From: Bacillota bacterium
GTDB taxonomy: Bacteria > Bacillota > Clostridia > Oscillospirales > Ruminococcaceae
Assembly (NCBI GenBank): GCA_023412215.1
Contig: JAEYNX010000034.1
Location: 186,001 to 250,000 of the forward strand
Direction of reading: 5' to 3'
DNA: 64,000 nucleotides
Part shown: one piece after another, positions 35,728-43,485 of the stretch
Position numbering within the stretch: position 1 is the stretch's first letter
Layout of the letters: every line of letters begins with the position of its first letter
Notes under the pieces: model-generated
The model's database searches: none
Seen by the model: only the letters and a program-made list of their open reading frames with translations
Told to the model about the DNA's origin: nothing
Made by a program: the position numbers and the translations under genes

Positions 35728-37416
35728 TTATTTAAGCGCAGTGAAATAATCCGCTATCGGGCCGAGCGCCAGAGCCGGCAGAAAGCTTAGGGCGCCAATG
35801 ATAAAGATGACGGCTATCAGCAGCCCGATAAACATAGCATTGCTGGTAGAGAGCGTGCCCTCACCGGCGGTGATGCTTTTCTTATTTGCAATGCTTCCGG
35901 CAAGAAAAACGGTTGCGATCATGGGGATAAAGCGCACCACAAGCATAATGATTCCCCCCGCGACGTTGGTAAAGACCGTATTCGCTGAATAGCCGCCAAA
36001 GGCGCTGCCATTGTTGTTTCCCATAGAAGAGAAGGCGTAGAGAATCTCCGAAAAGCCGTGAGCGCCTGAGTTCGTCAGCCATGAGGAAACCTGCGGAAGC
36101 AAAACGGTTGCCGCAGTGCCAAGCAGTGTAAGCAGCGGCGGAGCAAGAATAATGAGGCACACCATCTTCATGTCGTAGGGCTCAACCTTCTTGCCGAGAT
36201 ATTCCGGTGTTCTGCCTACCATCAGCCCCGCAATAAATACGGTGAGTATCACGAAGGCAATCATGCCGTACAGTCCACTGCCCACACCGCCGAATACAAT
36301 CTCTCCAAGCTGCATAAGGAACATCAGCATCATACCGCCAAGCGGTGTAAAGCTGTCATGCATGGAGTTTACCGACCCATTGGAAGCCGCCGTGGTTGCG
36401 GTACCCCATAGGGCGGAGGTGCCTACGCCGTGAATAATCTCTTTGCCCTCCAAATTGCCCGAGGCAACGGTTCCGCTTACAATCGGCCCGCCGAACTGCT
36501 CGCTGACCGTAACGATGGCGAGTGACGAGATAAACAGGATGAGCATAGTAACCAGGATGCTTCTGCCTTGCTTACTGTCTTTTACCGCTTTGCCAAAAGC
36601 AGTGCAAAGCGCTGCCGGAATCAGCAGAATGGATAACAGCTGCAAAAGGTTTGAGAGTGGTGTCGGGTTCTCGAGTGGGAAGGCGGAGTTTACACCAAAG
36701 AAGCCGCCGCCGTTGGTTCCCAACTGCTTAATGGCAATCTGGCTTGCGGCAGGGCCCAGTGGAATCGTTTGTGAAGCACCGCTTTCAAGTGCTGTAACGC
36801 TGTGATAAGGCAGTACCGTCTGCACCACGCCCTGCGATACTAAAACAACCGCCAAAACGATTGAAAGAGGAAGCAGTATATAGAGGATGCACCGTGTAAT
36901 ATCCCGCCAAAAACTACCGATGGTCTTTTTATTCGTTGAGGTAAAACCTCTGATTAAGGCAAACAGCACCGCGATACCCGCCCCTGCCGATACAAAGTTC
37001 TGCACGGTCAGCCCAAGTGCCTGTGTGAGATATGACAGCGTGGATTCCCCCGAATACGCTTGCCAGTTTGTGTTGGATACAAAACTGGCGGCAGTGTTAA
37101 AGGCCAAATCCCAGCTCACGGCACCCATATGCTCGGGATTGAGCGGCAAAATACCTTGAAGGAGCTGGAGCAGGAATAAAAGAAGAAAGCTGACACCACT
37201 AAAGGCGAGTACACTTAACGCGTACCGTTTCACGTTCATCTCTTCTTCGTACCTAACGCCCATCATCCGATAGACCCCGTTTTCGACGGGTGTCAGCAGC
37301 TTCGTCATGAATACCCTTTGCCCAGTCATTACTTTATAAATATAGATACCGAGCGGAACGGACAGCCCTATAAGAAGCGCTAAAAAAAGAATATCCTGAA
37401 GCCATATCATGTTCAT
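35728..37416 (-). CDS. kdpA: Potassium-transporting ATPase, K+-channel-like subunit A
   Basis: 562 residues, ten predicted helices. Family motifs: NPEHMGAVSWDLAFNTAASF, VSNTNWQAYSGESTLSYL, QLGTNGGGFFGVNSAFPLEN, GTATTAASNGSVNSMHDSF and SSMGNNNGSAFGGYSANT, covering the selectivity-filter repeats. Its ATG overlaps the kdpF stop (ATGA). Confidence 0.97.
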   Translation of the reverse strand: MNMIWLQDILFLALLIGLSVPLGIYIYKVMTGQRVFMTKLLTPVENGVYRMMGVRYEEEMNVKRYALSVLAFSGVSFLLLFLLQLLQGILPLNPEHMGAVSWDLAFNTAASFVSNTNWQAYSGESTLSYLTQALGLTVQNFVSAGAGIAVLFALIRGFTSTNKKTIGSFWRDITRCILYILLPLSIVLAVVLVSQGVVQTVLPYHSVTALESGASQTIPLGPAASQIAIKQLGTNGGGFFGVNSAFPLENPTPLSNLLQLLSILLIPAALCTAFGKAVKDSKQGRSILVTMLILFISSLAIVTVSEQFGGPIVSGTVASGNLEGKEIIHGVGTSALWGTATTAASNGSVNSMHDSFTPLGGMMLMFLMQLGEIVFGGVGSGLYGMIAFVILTVFIAGLMVGRTPEYLGKKVEPYDMKMVCLIILAPPLLTLLGTAATVLLPQVSSWLTNSGAHGFSEILYAFSSMGNNNGSAFGGYSANTVFTNVAGGIIMLVVRFIPMIATVFLAGSIANKKSITAGEGTLSTSNAMFIGLLIAVIFIIGALSFLPALALGPIADYFTALK

Positions 37417-37502
37417 AATTCCTCGCCCCTAAACAGTACATAGAATAGATAGCAAAGCAATGCCAGCGCAATTATCGCCAAGAATACAAGAACTACTCCC
37501 AT
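37413..37502 (-). CDS. kdpF: KdpF small subunit
   Basis: A 29-residue single-helix peptide, MGVVLVFLAIIALALLCYLF then YVLFRGEEL, stopping in a TGA that overlaps the kdpA ATG. Size, sequence style (one hydrophobic helix then a short polar tail) and position identify KdpF, which stabilises the Kdp complex. Easily missed because of its length. GGA lies 10 nt upstream of the ATG. Confidence 0.9.
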   Translation of the reverse strand: MGVVLVFLAIIALALLCYLFYVLFRGEEL

Positions 37503-37616
37503 AATCAACACATCCAAACTTTCATAATTATGTGGTATTAAATAGTATCTCTGTCAGCCTGTCAGTCTACACCTTAAATTTCATCTCCAGACGGATTTCC
37601 TCATTTGCTTACCCTT

Positions 37617-37682
37617 ATTCTAGCTGAATTTCTATTAGGGGGGTATTAAGATTGCCTTCTAAGGTATTAAGATGGTATTAAG
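37617..37682 (-). promoter_or_regulatory. kdpFABCDE promoter with four phased KdpE-type boxes
   Basis: Minus strand boxes CTTAATA at 37682-37676, 37671-37665 and 37650-37644, and CCTAATA at 37639-37633: offsets 11, 21, 11. A 10-nt spacer leads to -10 TAGAAT (37622-37617). No -35 hexamer is visible, so activation by a bound regulator is expected. Confidence 0.75.
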
Positions 37683-37973
37683 GAATAAATGACAGCTGGT
37701 GCTGGGCGGGTTGGTGCGGAGGATAAAAAACAATACCCCTTTGTGCCGCAAAGTAGTTTCTTATTCAGAACATGTATGAAATATCGTGCGGATAACTTAT
37801 ATAAAATAGAACTGCAATCAGTAAAGTTCAGACTGTTACTGATCTTCACTTAATAACCATTGTGGATCATAACGCAGTCGCGATTCATCTGCTTATGCTG
37901 TAAGAAAACACCATATGACGTTCTTTCAGAGAACTTTCATGTGGTGTTTTCTTACTGCCCTGTACCTGTTTAT
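37683..37973. other. Gene-free region between divergent kdp and trk operons
   Basis: Holds an ATCAGTAA / TTACTGAT hairpin (37817-37843) and a long hairpin at 37900-37955. No gene recognised. Confidence 0.5.
37900..37955. repeat. Long inverted repeat between kdp and trk promoters
   Basis: 19-bp arms (37900-37918 and 37937-37955) with one T/C difference, A-rich on the 5' side and T-rich on the 3' side (AAGAAAACACC / GGTGTTTTCTT). Could serve as a bidirectional terminator insulating the two divergent control regions. Confidence 0.6.
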
Positions 37974-38038
37974 CTTCACAAAGAATTTATACCCAAACCG
38001 CTTTCTTAATACAATCTTTATATAAAACATGGTAGGCT
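37974..38038 (+). promoter_or_regulatory. trkA-trkH operon promoter with four phased KdpE-type boxes
   Basis: Plus strand boxes CTTCACA (37974), ATTTATA (37985), CTTAATA (38005), CTTTATA (38016): offsets 11, 20, 11. A 10-nt spacer leads to a poor -10, TAGGCT (38033-38038). Same layout as the kdp promoter. Confidence 0.6.
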
Positions 38039-38080
38039 ATCTCATGAGAAACGCAATCCACATAAAGCAGGTGCAAGAGA

Positions 38081-38749
38081 ATGTATGTAATCGTTATAGG
38101 CTGCGGCAGGTTAGGCAGCAATCTGGCCATGGAGCTCTCCGATTCGGGGCATGACGTGTGCATCATCGACCGTGACCGGGATCGGTTGTCGGCGCTTGGC
38201 AGCGGGTTTAATGGGCGCCGCATAAACGGCATTGAGTTTGACGGGGATAATTTAATGGAGGGTGGTATACAACAGGCGGACGCGCTGCTTGCGGTAACCT
38301 CGGACGACAACATCAACATTACGGTATCGCTGATCGCGGGCAAAATCTATCGCGTACCGCAGGTAATCGCCCGCGTAAACGTACCGGGAAGAAAGTATAT
38401 CTACGATAAGCTGGGCATCGGCACCATCAACCCGGTGCAGCTGGGCGTAAATATGCTGCTCAACCGCTTGAATATCAACACGGTGGAGGTTGTTTCACCG
38501 CTGGGGGATACCTACGAGTTAATCAGTCTTACCATCTGCAAGACGAATTCCGCGGCTACTGTAAAAGAGATAGAACAAAAGCACCATTGTATCATTGCCG
38601 CCATCACCAGAGGCGACTGCTTTGTGTTTCCTTCGCCGGACGAGGCCATTCGCCTGGGTGACCACATTCTTTGCACGGTGCAGGAGCAGCACAAAGAATC
38701 GCTCATCAGAACATTTTCGAAGGAGATGTCCGTATGGAATCGATCATAG
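38081..38749 (+). CDS. trkA: TrkA-type potassium uptake regulator (RCK domain), first copy
   Basis: 222 residues: one Rossmann RCK-N domain (MYVIVIGCGRLGSNLAMELS, VCIIDRDRDRL) and a TrkA-C domain from about residue 140. This is half the size of E. coli TrkA; like KtrA/CglK it forms a cytosolic ring gating TrkH in response to nucleotides. AGGTGCAAGAG precedes the ATG. Followed by a second TrkA gene that overlaps by 16 bp. Confidence 0.92.
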   Translation: MYVIVIGCGRLGSNLAMELSDSGHDVCIIDRDRDRLSALGSGFNGRRINGIEFDGDNLMEGGIQQADALLAVTSDDNINITVSLIAGKIYRVPQVIARVNVPGRKYIYDKLGIGTINPVQLGVNMLLNRLNINTVEVVSPLGDTYELISLTICKTNSAATVKEIEQKHHCIIAAITRGDCFVFPSPDEAIRLGDHILCTVQEQHKESLIRTFSKEMSVWNRS

Positions 38750-39417
38750 TCGGCGGGGGCAAGATTGGGTATAATCTGCTCAAGACGTTAACAGAGCGAA
38801 GATATCAGGTAGTGCTTATCGAACGCAACCGCGAAACCTGCCAAAAGATTGCGGATGAGCTGGACGCGGACATTATCTGCGGCGACGGCACCGATCTTGA
38901 CGTTCTAAAGGACGCGGGCATTGAAGGCGCCGAGATTGTGGCGGCGGTAACCGGCACCGACGAGGAGAATATGGTGATCTGCCAGATTGCCAAGATCAAT
39001 TTTAATGTCAAAAAGACCATCGCGCGCGTGAACAATCCCAAGAATATCGCGATGTTCAAGGCCCTTGGCATCGACCGTATCGTCTGCAGCACAGAGGTGA
39101 TTGCGGATATGATCGAATACGAACTGGATAAAGAAGATTATCGGATCATCAAAACCTTTGAGCGTGGTGCCATGGTGCTCGCGGAGACCTCGATCAGTGC
39201 CACTACCCCATGGTGCAATCATCCGATCAAGGAACTGGAGCTGCCCAAGGAATGTGTCATCACCTCGGTGCTTCGGGGCGAAAAGGTGATCTACCCGCGG
39301 GGCGATACCCTGATTATGGAAAGCGACAAGGTACTTTTTATCACCAATCATCCTACCTTAACCGAACTAATGGACGAATTACATAACGGAGGTTCAAAGC
39401 ATGCCGCGAAAAAGTGA
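38734..39417 (+). CDS. trkA: TrkA-type potassium uptake regulator, second copy
   Basis: About 227 residues, single RCK-N plus RCK-C. Motifs MESIIVGGGKIGYNLLKTL, LIERNRETCQKIADELDADI and ICGDGTDLDVLKDAGIE fit the NAD(H)-binding fold. ATG 38734 has AAGGAG 8 nt upstream and overlaps the first trkA. The adjacent pair may form a hetero-octamer equivalent to the two-domain TrkA. Confidence 0.93.
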   Translation: MESIIVGGGKIGYNLLKTLTERRYQVVLIERNRETCQKIADELDADIICGDGTDLDVLKDAGIEGAEIVAAVTGTDEENMVICQIAKINFNVKKTIARVNNPKNIAMFKALGIDRIVCSTEVIADMIEYELDKEDYRIIKTFERGAMVLAETSISATTPWCNHPIKELELPKECVITSVLRGEKVIYPRGDTLIMESDKVLFITNHPTLTELMDELHNGGSKHAAKK

Positions 39418-39505
39418 TAACCTTTTGGGCCTTATTACAGAACTTGCCGGCGTAGTTATATACCTAACGGTGCTTTTCATCATCGCCGCGGCTGTCGTGA
39501 GGTGA
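39401..39505 (+). CDS. Small single-helix membrane peptide between trkA and trkH
   Basis: 34 residues: MPRKSDNLLGLITELAGVVI then YLTVLFIIAAAVVR. A basic start and one transmembrane helix. GGAGG stands 8 nt before ATG 39401 and the ORF overlaps the trkA stop by 17 bp; the next ATG (trkH) follows 4 bp later, so it fits tightly into the operon. Not on standard gene size lists. By analogy with KdpF it could be a stabilising subunit of the TrkH channel; this is inference. Confidence 0.7.
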   Translation: MPRKSDNLLGLITELAGVVIYLTVLFIIAAAVVR

Positions 39506-39509
39506 AGGT

Positions 39510-41039
39510 ATGAAAGACCTCGCAAAATCTGCCGGAAGCTTAAAGATTATATGCTATTACACCGGCTGGATTATTATCGGCACGGCGGCGCTCATGATGC
39601 TGCCGGTTATTATTGCGTTACTGTTTAACGAATGGGAGCCGCTGCTCGACTTTATCATCAGCATGTGCACAGCCATGCTTTGCGGCATCGGGCTGATGCT
39701 GCTCGGGTGGCACACGCGACAAGAGAAGGCCTTAATCCAGTGGAAGCACGGCTTTATTGTCGCGGCGCTGGCATGGATGCTGCTGATGGTGTTATGTGCC
39801 TTGCCCTACTACCTCAGCGGCCATAGCCAATCCTATCTGGATGCCTGTTTTGATGTGATGAGCGGGTTTACCACCACCGGTCTTGTGCTGACGCAGGACC
39901 TTGACCACCTTTCGGTTGCGTTAAACGTATGGCGGCACATCCTAACCTTTATCGGCGGTCAGGGGATGGTGGTACTGGCACTCGCCTTCCTTACCAAAGA
40001 GACCAGCGGGGCCTACCGGCTGTATGTGGGCGAAGCCAAGGATATCGAACTGGTGCCGAACGTGAAAGGCACGGCCAAGATTATCTGGAAGATCAGTATG
40101 ATCTACCTTGCCGTAGGTATGGCGGTTCTGTGGGTGGTGGGGATAATGATTGGCTTAAAGCCACTCTCGGCGCTGCTGCATGCCTTTTACATGTTCTCTT
40201 CGTCATGGAGCACCGGCGGCTTTGCGCCGATGACGCAAAATATTATGTATTACCACAGCTTTACCTATGAAACTATTACGATGGTGTTTTTTATTCTAGG
40301 GTCGTTCAACTTCGGTTTACATTACGCGGTTTGGCAGGGCAATAAAAAGGAGCTCCTTCGAAATATCGAAACCAAGAGCTTCTTAATCACTTCCTTCATC
40401 CTGAGCATGGCCGCAATGTTTTGGCTTATGCGGCTGAATGTCTATCCTGATGCAGTCTCGGCCTTTAGGCGCATTGTTTTTAACATCCTTTCTGCCAACA
40501 CCACTACCGGCCTGGGGAGCATCTACGCGCGGCAGTTCTTGTTTGACTGGGGGGATATGGGTATCCTGATCATGGTTATTGCCATGCTTATCGGCGGTTC
40601 GGCCTGCTCTACTGCGGGCGGTTTCAAGGGGCTGCGGGTGGGTATCCTGTGCAAAGCGATTGTGATGGACATTAAAAAGCTGTTATCCTCCGAAAGGAAC
40701 ATGAAGGCGTTCAAATATCACCATATCAAAGACCGCATACTGGATGATACCGTCGTAAAGTCCTCGACACAGATCGTCCTTTACTATCTTGTTCTGTTTG
40801 CAGGCGGCACCCTGCTGGGAGTGTTCTATGGCTACCCTTTGGCAGACTCGGCGTTTGAGTCGGCGTCCGTAACGGGCAATGTCGGCCTGTCTATTGGCAT
40901 TACGTCGTCCTCAATGCCCACCGCAATGAAGCTTTATGATATTATTGCCATGTATCTTGCGCGGCTGGAGTTTCTCTCGGTTTTCGCGTTGGTCGGTTAC
41001 CTGATTGGGGGCGCTAAAAAGCTATGCAGAAGAAGCTGA
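39510..41039 (+). CDS. trkH: TrkH/KtrB-family potassium uptake membrane subunit
   Basis: 509 residues, eight or more helices in the four-repeat MPM arrangement. Pore loops contain FDVMSGFTTTGLVL, FSSSWSTGGFAPMTQ, ILSANTTTGLGSIYA and SASVTGNVGLSIGIT, each with the conserved filter Gly. Imports K+ (or Na+) and is gated by TrkA-type rings. GGTGAAGG precedes the ATG. Overlaps the following gene by 16 bp. Confidence 0.94.
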   Translation: MKDLAKSAGSLKIICYYTGWIIIGTAALMMLPVIIALLFNEWEPLLDFIISMCTAMLCGIGLMLLGWHTRQEKALIQWKHGFIVAALAWMLLMVLCALPYYLSGHSQSYLDACFDVMSGFTTTGLVLTQDLDHLSVALNVWRHILTFIGGQGMVVLALAFLTKETSGAYRLYVGEAKDIELVPNVKGTAKIIWKISMIYLAVGMAVLWVVGIMIGLKPLSALLHAFYMFSSSWSTGGFAPMTQNIMYYHSFTYETITMVFFILGSFNFGLHYAVWQGNKKELLRNIETKSFLITSFILSMAAMFWLMRLNVYPDAVSAFRRIVFNILSANTTTGLGSIYARQFLFDWGDMGILIMVIAMLIGGSACSTAGGFKGLRVGILCKAIVMDIKKLLSSERNMKAFKYHHIKDRILDDTVVKSSTQIVLYYLVLFAGGTLLGVFYGYPLADSAFESASVTGNVGLSIGITSSSMPTAMKLYDIIAMYLARLEFLSVFALVGYLIGGAKKLCRRS

Positions 41040-41518
41040 GCGGTTTAATACTGATCATGCTGCTGCCTTTGCTGTTGCCTGTATGGGCGTCGGCGCTCGA
41101 TATCACACCGATAAACAGTCTGATTGAAAACGCGAAGGAACTGGACGGCAAGGAAGTAACAGTTCAGGGCGAAGCAATCGGCGAGCCGCTTGCGCGGGGC
41201 GAATACTGCTGGGTGAATATCAACGACGGCACCAACGCCATAGGCGTCTGGATGACGGCAGAGGACGCCAAAAGCATTACGCACTACGGCAGCTATAAAA
41301 TTAAGGGGGATACCCTGCAGGTTACCGGCACCTTCCGCCGTGCCTGCGCCGAGCACGGCGGCGAATCCGATATCCATTGCAAGGCATTGAGTATTACCCA
41401 GACCGGTAATGTCACGCATTACCCCTTGGCATGGGGAAAGCTGCTTGTCGCGATTATTCTGCTGCTACTGTTGGTTATGCTGGGCCTTTATGTCTACCTC
41501 ACCAAGCTTCGCAAATAA
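41024..41518 (+). CDS. OB-fold-like membrane protein of the trk operon
   Basis: 164 residues: signal-like helix (4-24), a central external domain (about 28-125) with LDGKEVTVQGEAIGEPLARG, YCWVNINDGTNAIGVWM and LQVTGTFRRACAEHGGESDI that reads like an OB-fold, then a C-terminal helix LLVAIILLLLLVMLGLYVYL and a basic tail. It overlaps trkH, so it is probably made with it. No function is known to me; HCKALSI keeps a Cys-His pair with RRACAEHGG that might bind a metal or cofactor. Confidence 0.75.
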   Translation: MQKKLSGLILIMLLPLLLPVWASALDITPINSLIENAKELDGKEVTVQGEAIGEPLARGEYCWVNINDGTNAIGVWMTAEDAKSITHYGSYKIKGDTLQVTGTFRRACAEHGGESDIHCKALSITQTGNVTHYPLAWGKLLVAIILLLLLVMLGLYVYLTKLRK

Positions 41519-41525
41519 TAACATA

Positions 41526-41553
41526 GCGCCCGTATCGGTTTCGATACGGGCGC
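41526..41553. terminator. Terminator between convergent trk operons
   Basis: 12-bp perfect stem (GCGCCCGTATCG and complement), loop GTTT. Flanked by TTGTCAATAAT on the plus side and ATGTTATTATT on the minus side, so it may serve both operons. Confidence 0.75.
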
Positions 41554-41574
41554 TTGTCAATAATGATCGTCTAC

Positions 41575-42237
41575 CTATTTCTTGCCGGTGAGAATGGCAA
41601 GGGTGGTCTGCAGCGACTGAGCGGCCGAGAGCACCACCGCCCTGTCCCCCGCCAGAAGCATGGTGCTGCCCTGCGGCAGCAGTACCTCATCCTTACGCAG
41701 GATACAGGCGACGATACTCTGCGGGGGGAAGCCAAGCTCCCACAGCTTCTTATTGAGCGCCGGAGATTTTTCGGGGATCTGTACCTCACAAACGACGACA
41801 CGCTCGTCGGCGATGGGCAGATACTGCCTAATATTCCCCTCCATCGCCTCCTGCTCAACGATTCTTGTAAAGATATCGGTGGTATTGACGCACTTATCTA
41901 CCCCAAGGCCGTAAAACATACCGGCGTTCTTCGGGTCGTTAACCAAGGCGAAGGTGTGCTTTACATGAAACTGCTTTTTGGCAAGCTCACAGATAATCAG
42001 ATTGTCGGCATCATGCTCCTCAAGCGCAATCACAGTGTCCATCCGCTCCGCCTTTGCCTCCTTTAAAATAGTCGTATCACAGGGCGAACCACAAACGGCC
42101 GTAATCTCGTATGTATCCGCGAGCATACGGCACCATGCGCCGTCCGCGTGCACAATGTTAACGCGATACCCCTTTTCAAGCAGGAACTTTAATAAATGCA
42201 GCTGGCCCTGTCTGCCGCCTGCTAACAGAATATTCAT
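41575..42237 (-). CDS. TrkA-type regulator, fourth copy in the window
   Basis: 220 residues with RCK-N (MNILLAGGRQGQLHLLKFLL) and a TrkA-C region with VPEKSPALNKKLWELGFPP-like content. The first Gly-rich loop, AGGRQGQ, departs from the standard GxGxxG, so nucleotide binding may differ. It starts 1 bp after the preceding trkA-like gene. Ends at the convergent terminator. Confidence 0.85.
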   Translation of the reverse strand: MNILLAGGRQGQLHLLKFLLEKGYRVNIVHADGAWCRMLADTYEITAVCGSPCDTTILKEAKAERMDTVIALEEHDADNLIICELAKKQFHVKHTFALVNDPKNAGMFYGLGVDKCVNTTDIFTRIVEQEAMEGNIRQYLPIADERVVVCEVQIPEKSPALNKKLWELGFPPQSIVACILRKDEVLLPQGSTMLLAGDRAVVLSAAQSLQTTLAILTGKK

Positions 42238-42238
42238 C

Positions 42239-42682
42239 TCAAAGCCCTTCTTTCACATCTGAAATGCTTTGAAGCAAGGTGTTAAGTGTAAGCACCGTCG
42301 GACAAATCGTCACGATACCCGTATCGCCGTAGGCGGCTTCTTTAGAATCGTCCTGCACCCGGGCAATCACCTGTGACACCTGATAGTATACCTTCGCTAT
42401 CTGTGCAATCATCAGGTTTACGTTATCGTCGCCGGTTACCGCAATTACAATGTCCGCGTGCCGGATCCCGGCCAGCTCAAGGGTGGTGCTGTCCTCCGCG
42501 CTGCCCTGAATACAAGCGCCCTGATAGCTGGGCAAAAGCCCCGAAAACGCCTGCGCGTCTGAATCTATCACCGTTACATTGCCGCCCTGTGCGTCCAGCA
42601 TAGCCGCAAGTACACAGCCAAAGTGGCCGCACCCGGCAACAATGATATTCTCTGTTTGCTTATGCCGCTTAAGGATATTCAT
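42239..42682 (-). CDS. TrkA-type regulator, third copy, RCK-N domain only
   Basis: About 147 residues. IIVAGCGHFGCVLAAMLDAQ then VTVIDSDAQAF and ITVTGDDNVN-like ADIVIAVTGDDNVNLMIAQI define the Rossmann domain, but no TrkA-C domain follows. ATG 42682, with AAGGGG upstream, is chosen over an upstream Met. Its promoter region carries four KdpE-type boxes. Confidence 0.85.
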   Translation of the reverse strand: MNILKRHKQTENIIVAGCGHFGCVLAAMLDAQGGNVTVIDSDAQAFSGLLPSYQGACIQGSAEDSTTLELAGIRHADIVIAVTGDDNVNLMIAQIAKVYYQVSQVIARVQDDSKEAAYGDTGIVTICPTVLTLNTLLQSISDVKEGL

Positions 42683-42706
42683 ATCGGCTCGCCCCTTTCC
42701 GTTGTT

Positions 42707-42772
42707 ATCATAACACAGGGGATGTAAAGCCGGTATAAAGATGGGCGCGGGCAATATAAAGATTGTATAAAC
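42707..42772 (-). promoter_or_regulatory. Promoter of the second trkA pair with four phased KdpE-type boxes
   Basis: Minus strand boxes GTTTATA (42772-42766), CTTTATA (42761-42755), CTTTATA (42740-42734), CTTTACA (42729-42723): offsets 11, 21, 11. A 10-nt spacer leads to -10 TATGAT (42712-42707). The last pair, TTTATA-N5-TTTACA, is what I recall for the E. coli KdpE site. Confidence 0.75.
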
Positions 42773-42787
42773 GCGCAGGGCTAATCC

Positions 42788-43480
42788 TTATTCGTCGGCA
42801 AAGCGGTAGCCGATACCTACCTCCGTGAGGATGTAGCGCGGGTTGGTGGGGTCTTTTTCGAGCTTGCGGCGTATATTGGCCATGAACACCCGCATCGACT
42901 GGGCGTCGCTGTCAAGGTAAGAGCCCCACACGTTCTTTAGGATATAGCTGTGGGTAAGCACCTTGCCCGCGTTGCGCACCAGCAACGACAGTATCTTAAA
43001 CTCCATCGGCGTAAAATGAACCTGATTGCCGTCTAAATAAACAAGGTGCTTTTCAAAATCCACCTCGAGGCCACCGATTTTAAATACCTCCCGCCCGGTA
43101 TCCGCCGCCTTTACCGTCCGCCGAAGAATCACGCGGATTCTCGCCAGCAGTTCGTTGATACTGAAGGGCTTGGTAAGGTAGTCGTCGGCGCCGGCGTCCA
43201 GTGCGTCGATCTTCTCTTTATCCTGATCGCGCGCAGAGACGACGATAATGGGCATGTCCGAGAAGGCGCGCACCTGTTTGATGATATCCAACCCGTCCAT
43301 ATCCGGCAGCCCGAGATCCAAGATTAAGACATCCGGCCCCTCCGATAGGATCATCCGCATCGCTTCCTTGCCGGAAGAGGCCTCCAACGAGACATACTCC
43401 TGCGTTTTGAGAGAAAAGGCGATGAAGGAACGAATCTGTTTGTCATCCTCTACGATTAAAAAAAGCTCTTCGTTGTTCAT
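42788..43480 (-). CDS. KdpE-like response regulator 2
   Basis: 230 residues, OmpR type: Asp55 in ILDLGLPDMDG, YLTKPFSINELLARI, winged helix with VHFTPMEFKILSLLVRN and RVFMANIRRKLEKD. Closely related to KdpE but not part of a kdp operon. It lies between its kinase (43486-44961) and the trkA pair. GGAGG is 10 nt before the ATG. Confidence 0.93.
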   Translation of the reverse strand: MNNEELFLIVEDDKQIRSFIAFSLKTQEYVSLEASSGKEAMRMILSEGPDVLILDLGLPDMDGLDIIKQVRAFSDMPIIVVSARDQDKEKIDALDAGADDYLTKPFSINELLARIRVILRRTVKAADTGREVFKIGGLEVDFEKHLVYLDGNQVHFTPMEFKILSLLVRNAGKVLTHSYILKNVWGSYLDSDAQSMRVFMANIRRKLEKDPTNPRYILTEVGIGYRFADE

Positions 43481-43485
43481 GTGGT

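Noticed and set aside
37503..37616. Possible c-di-AMP (ydaO) riboswitch before kdpF
   Set aside because: The leader is only about 110 nt and shows none of the ydaO core; no terminator or paired helices of that class.
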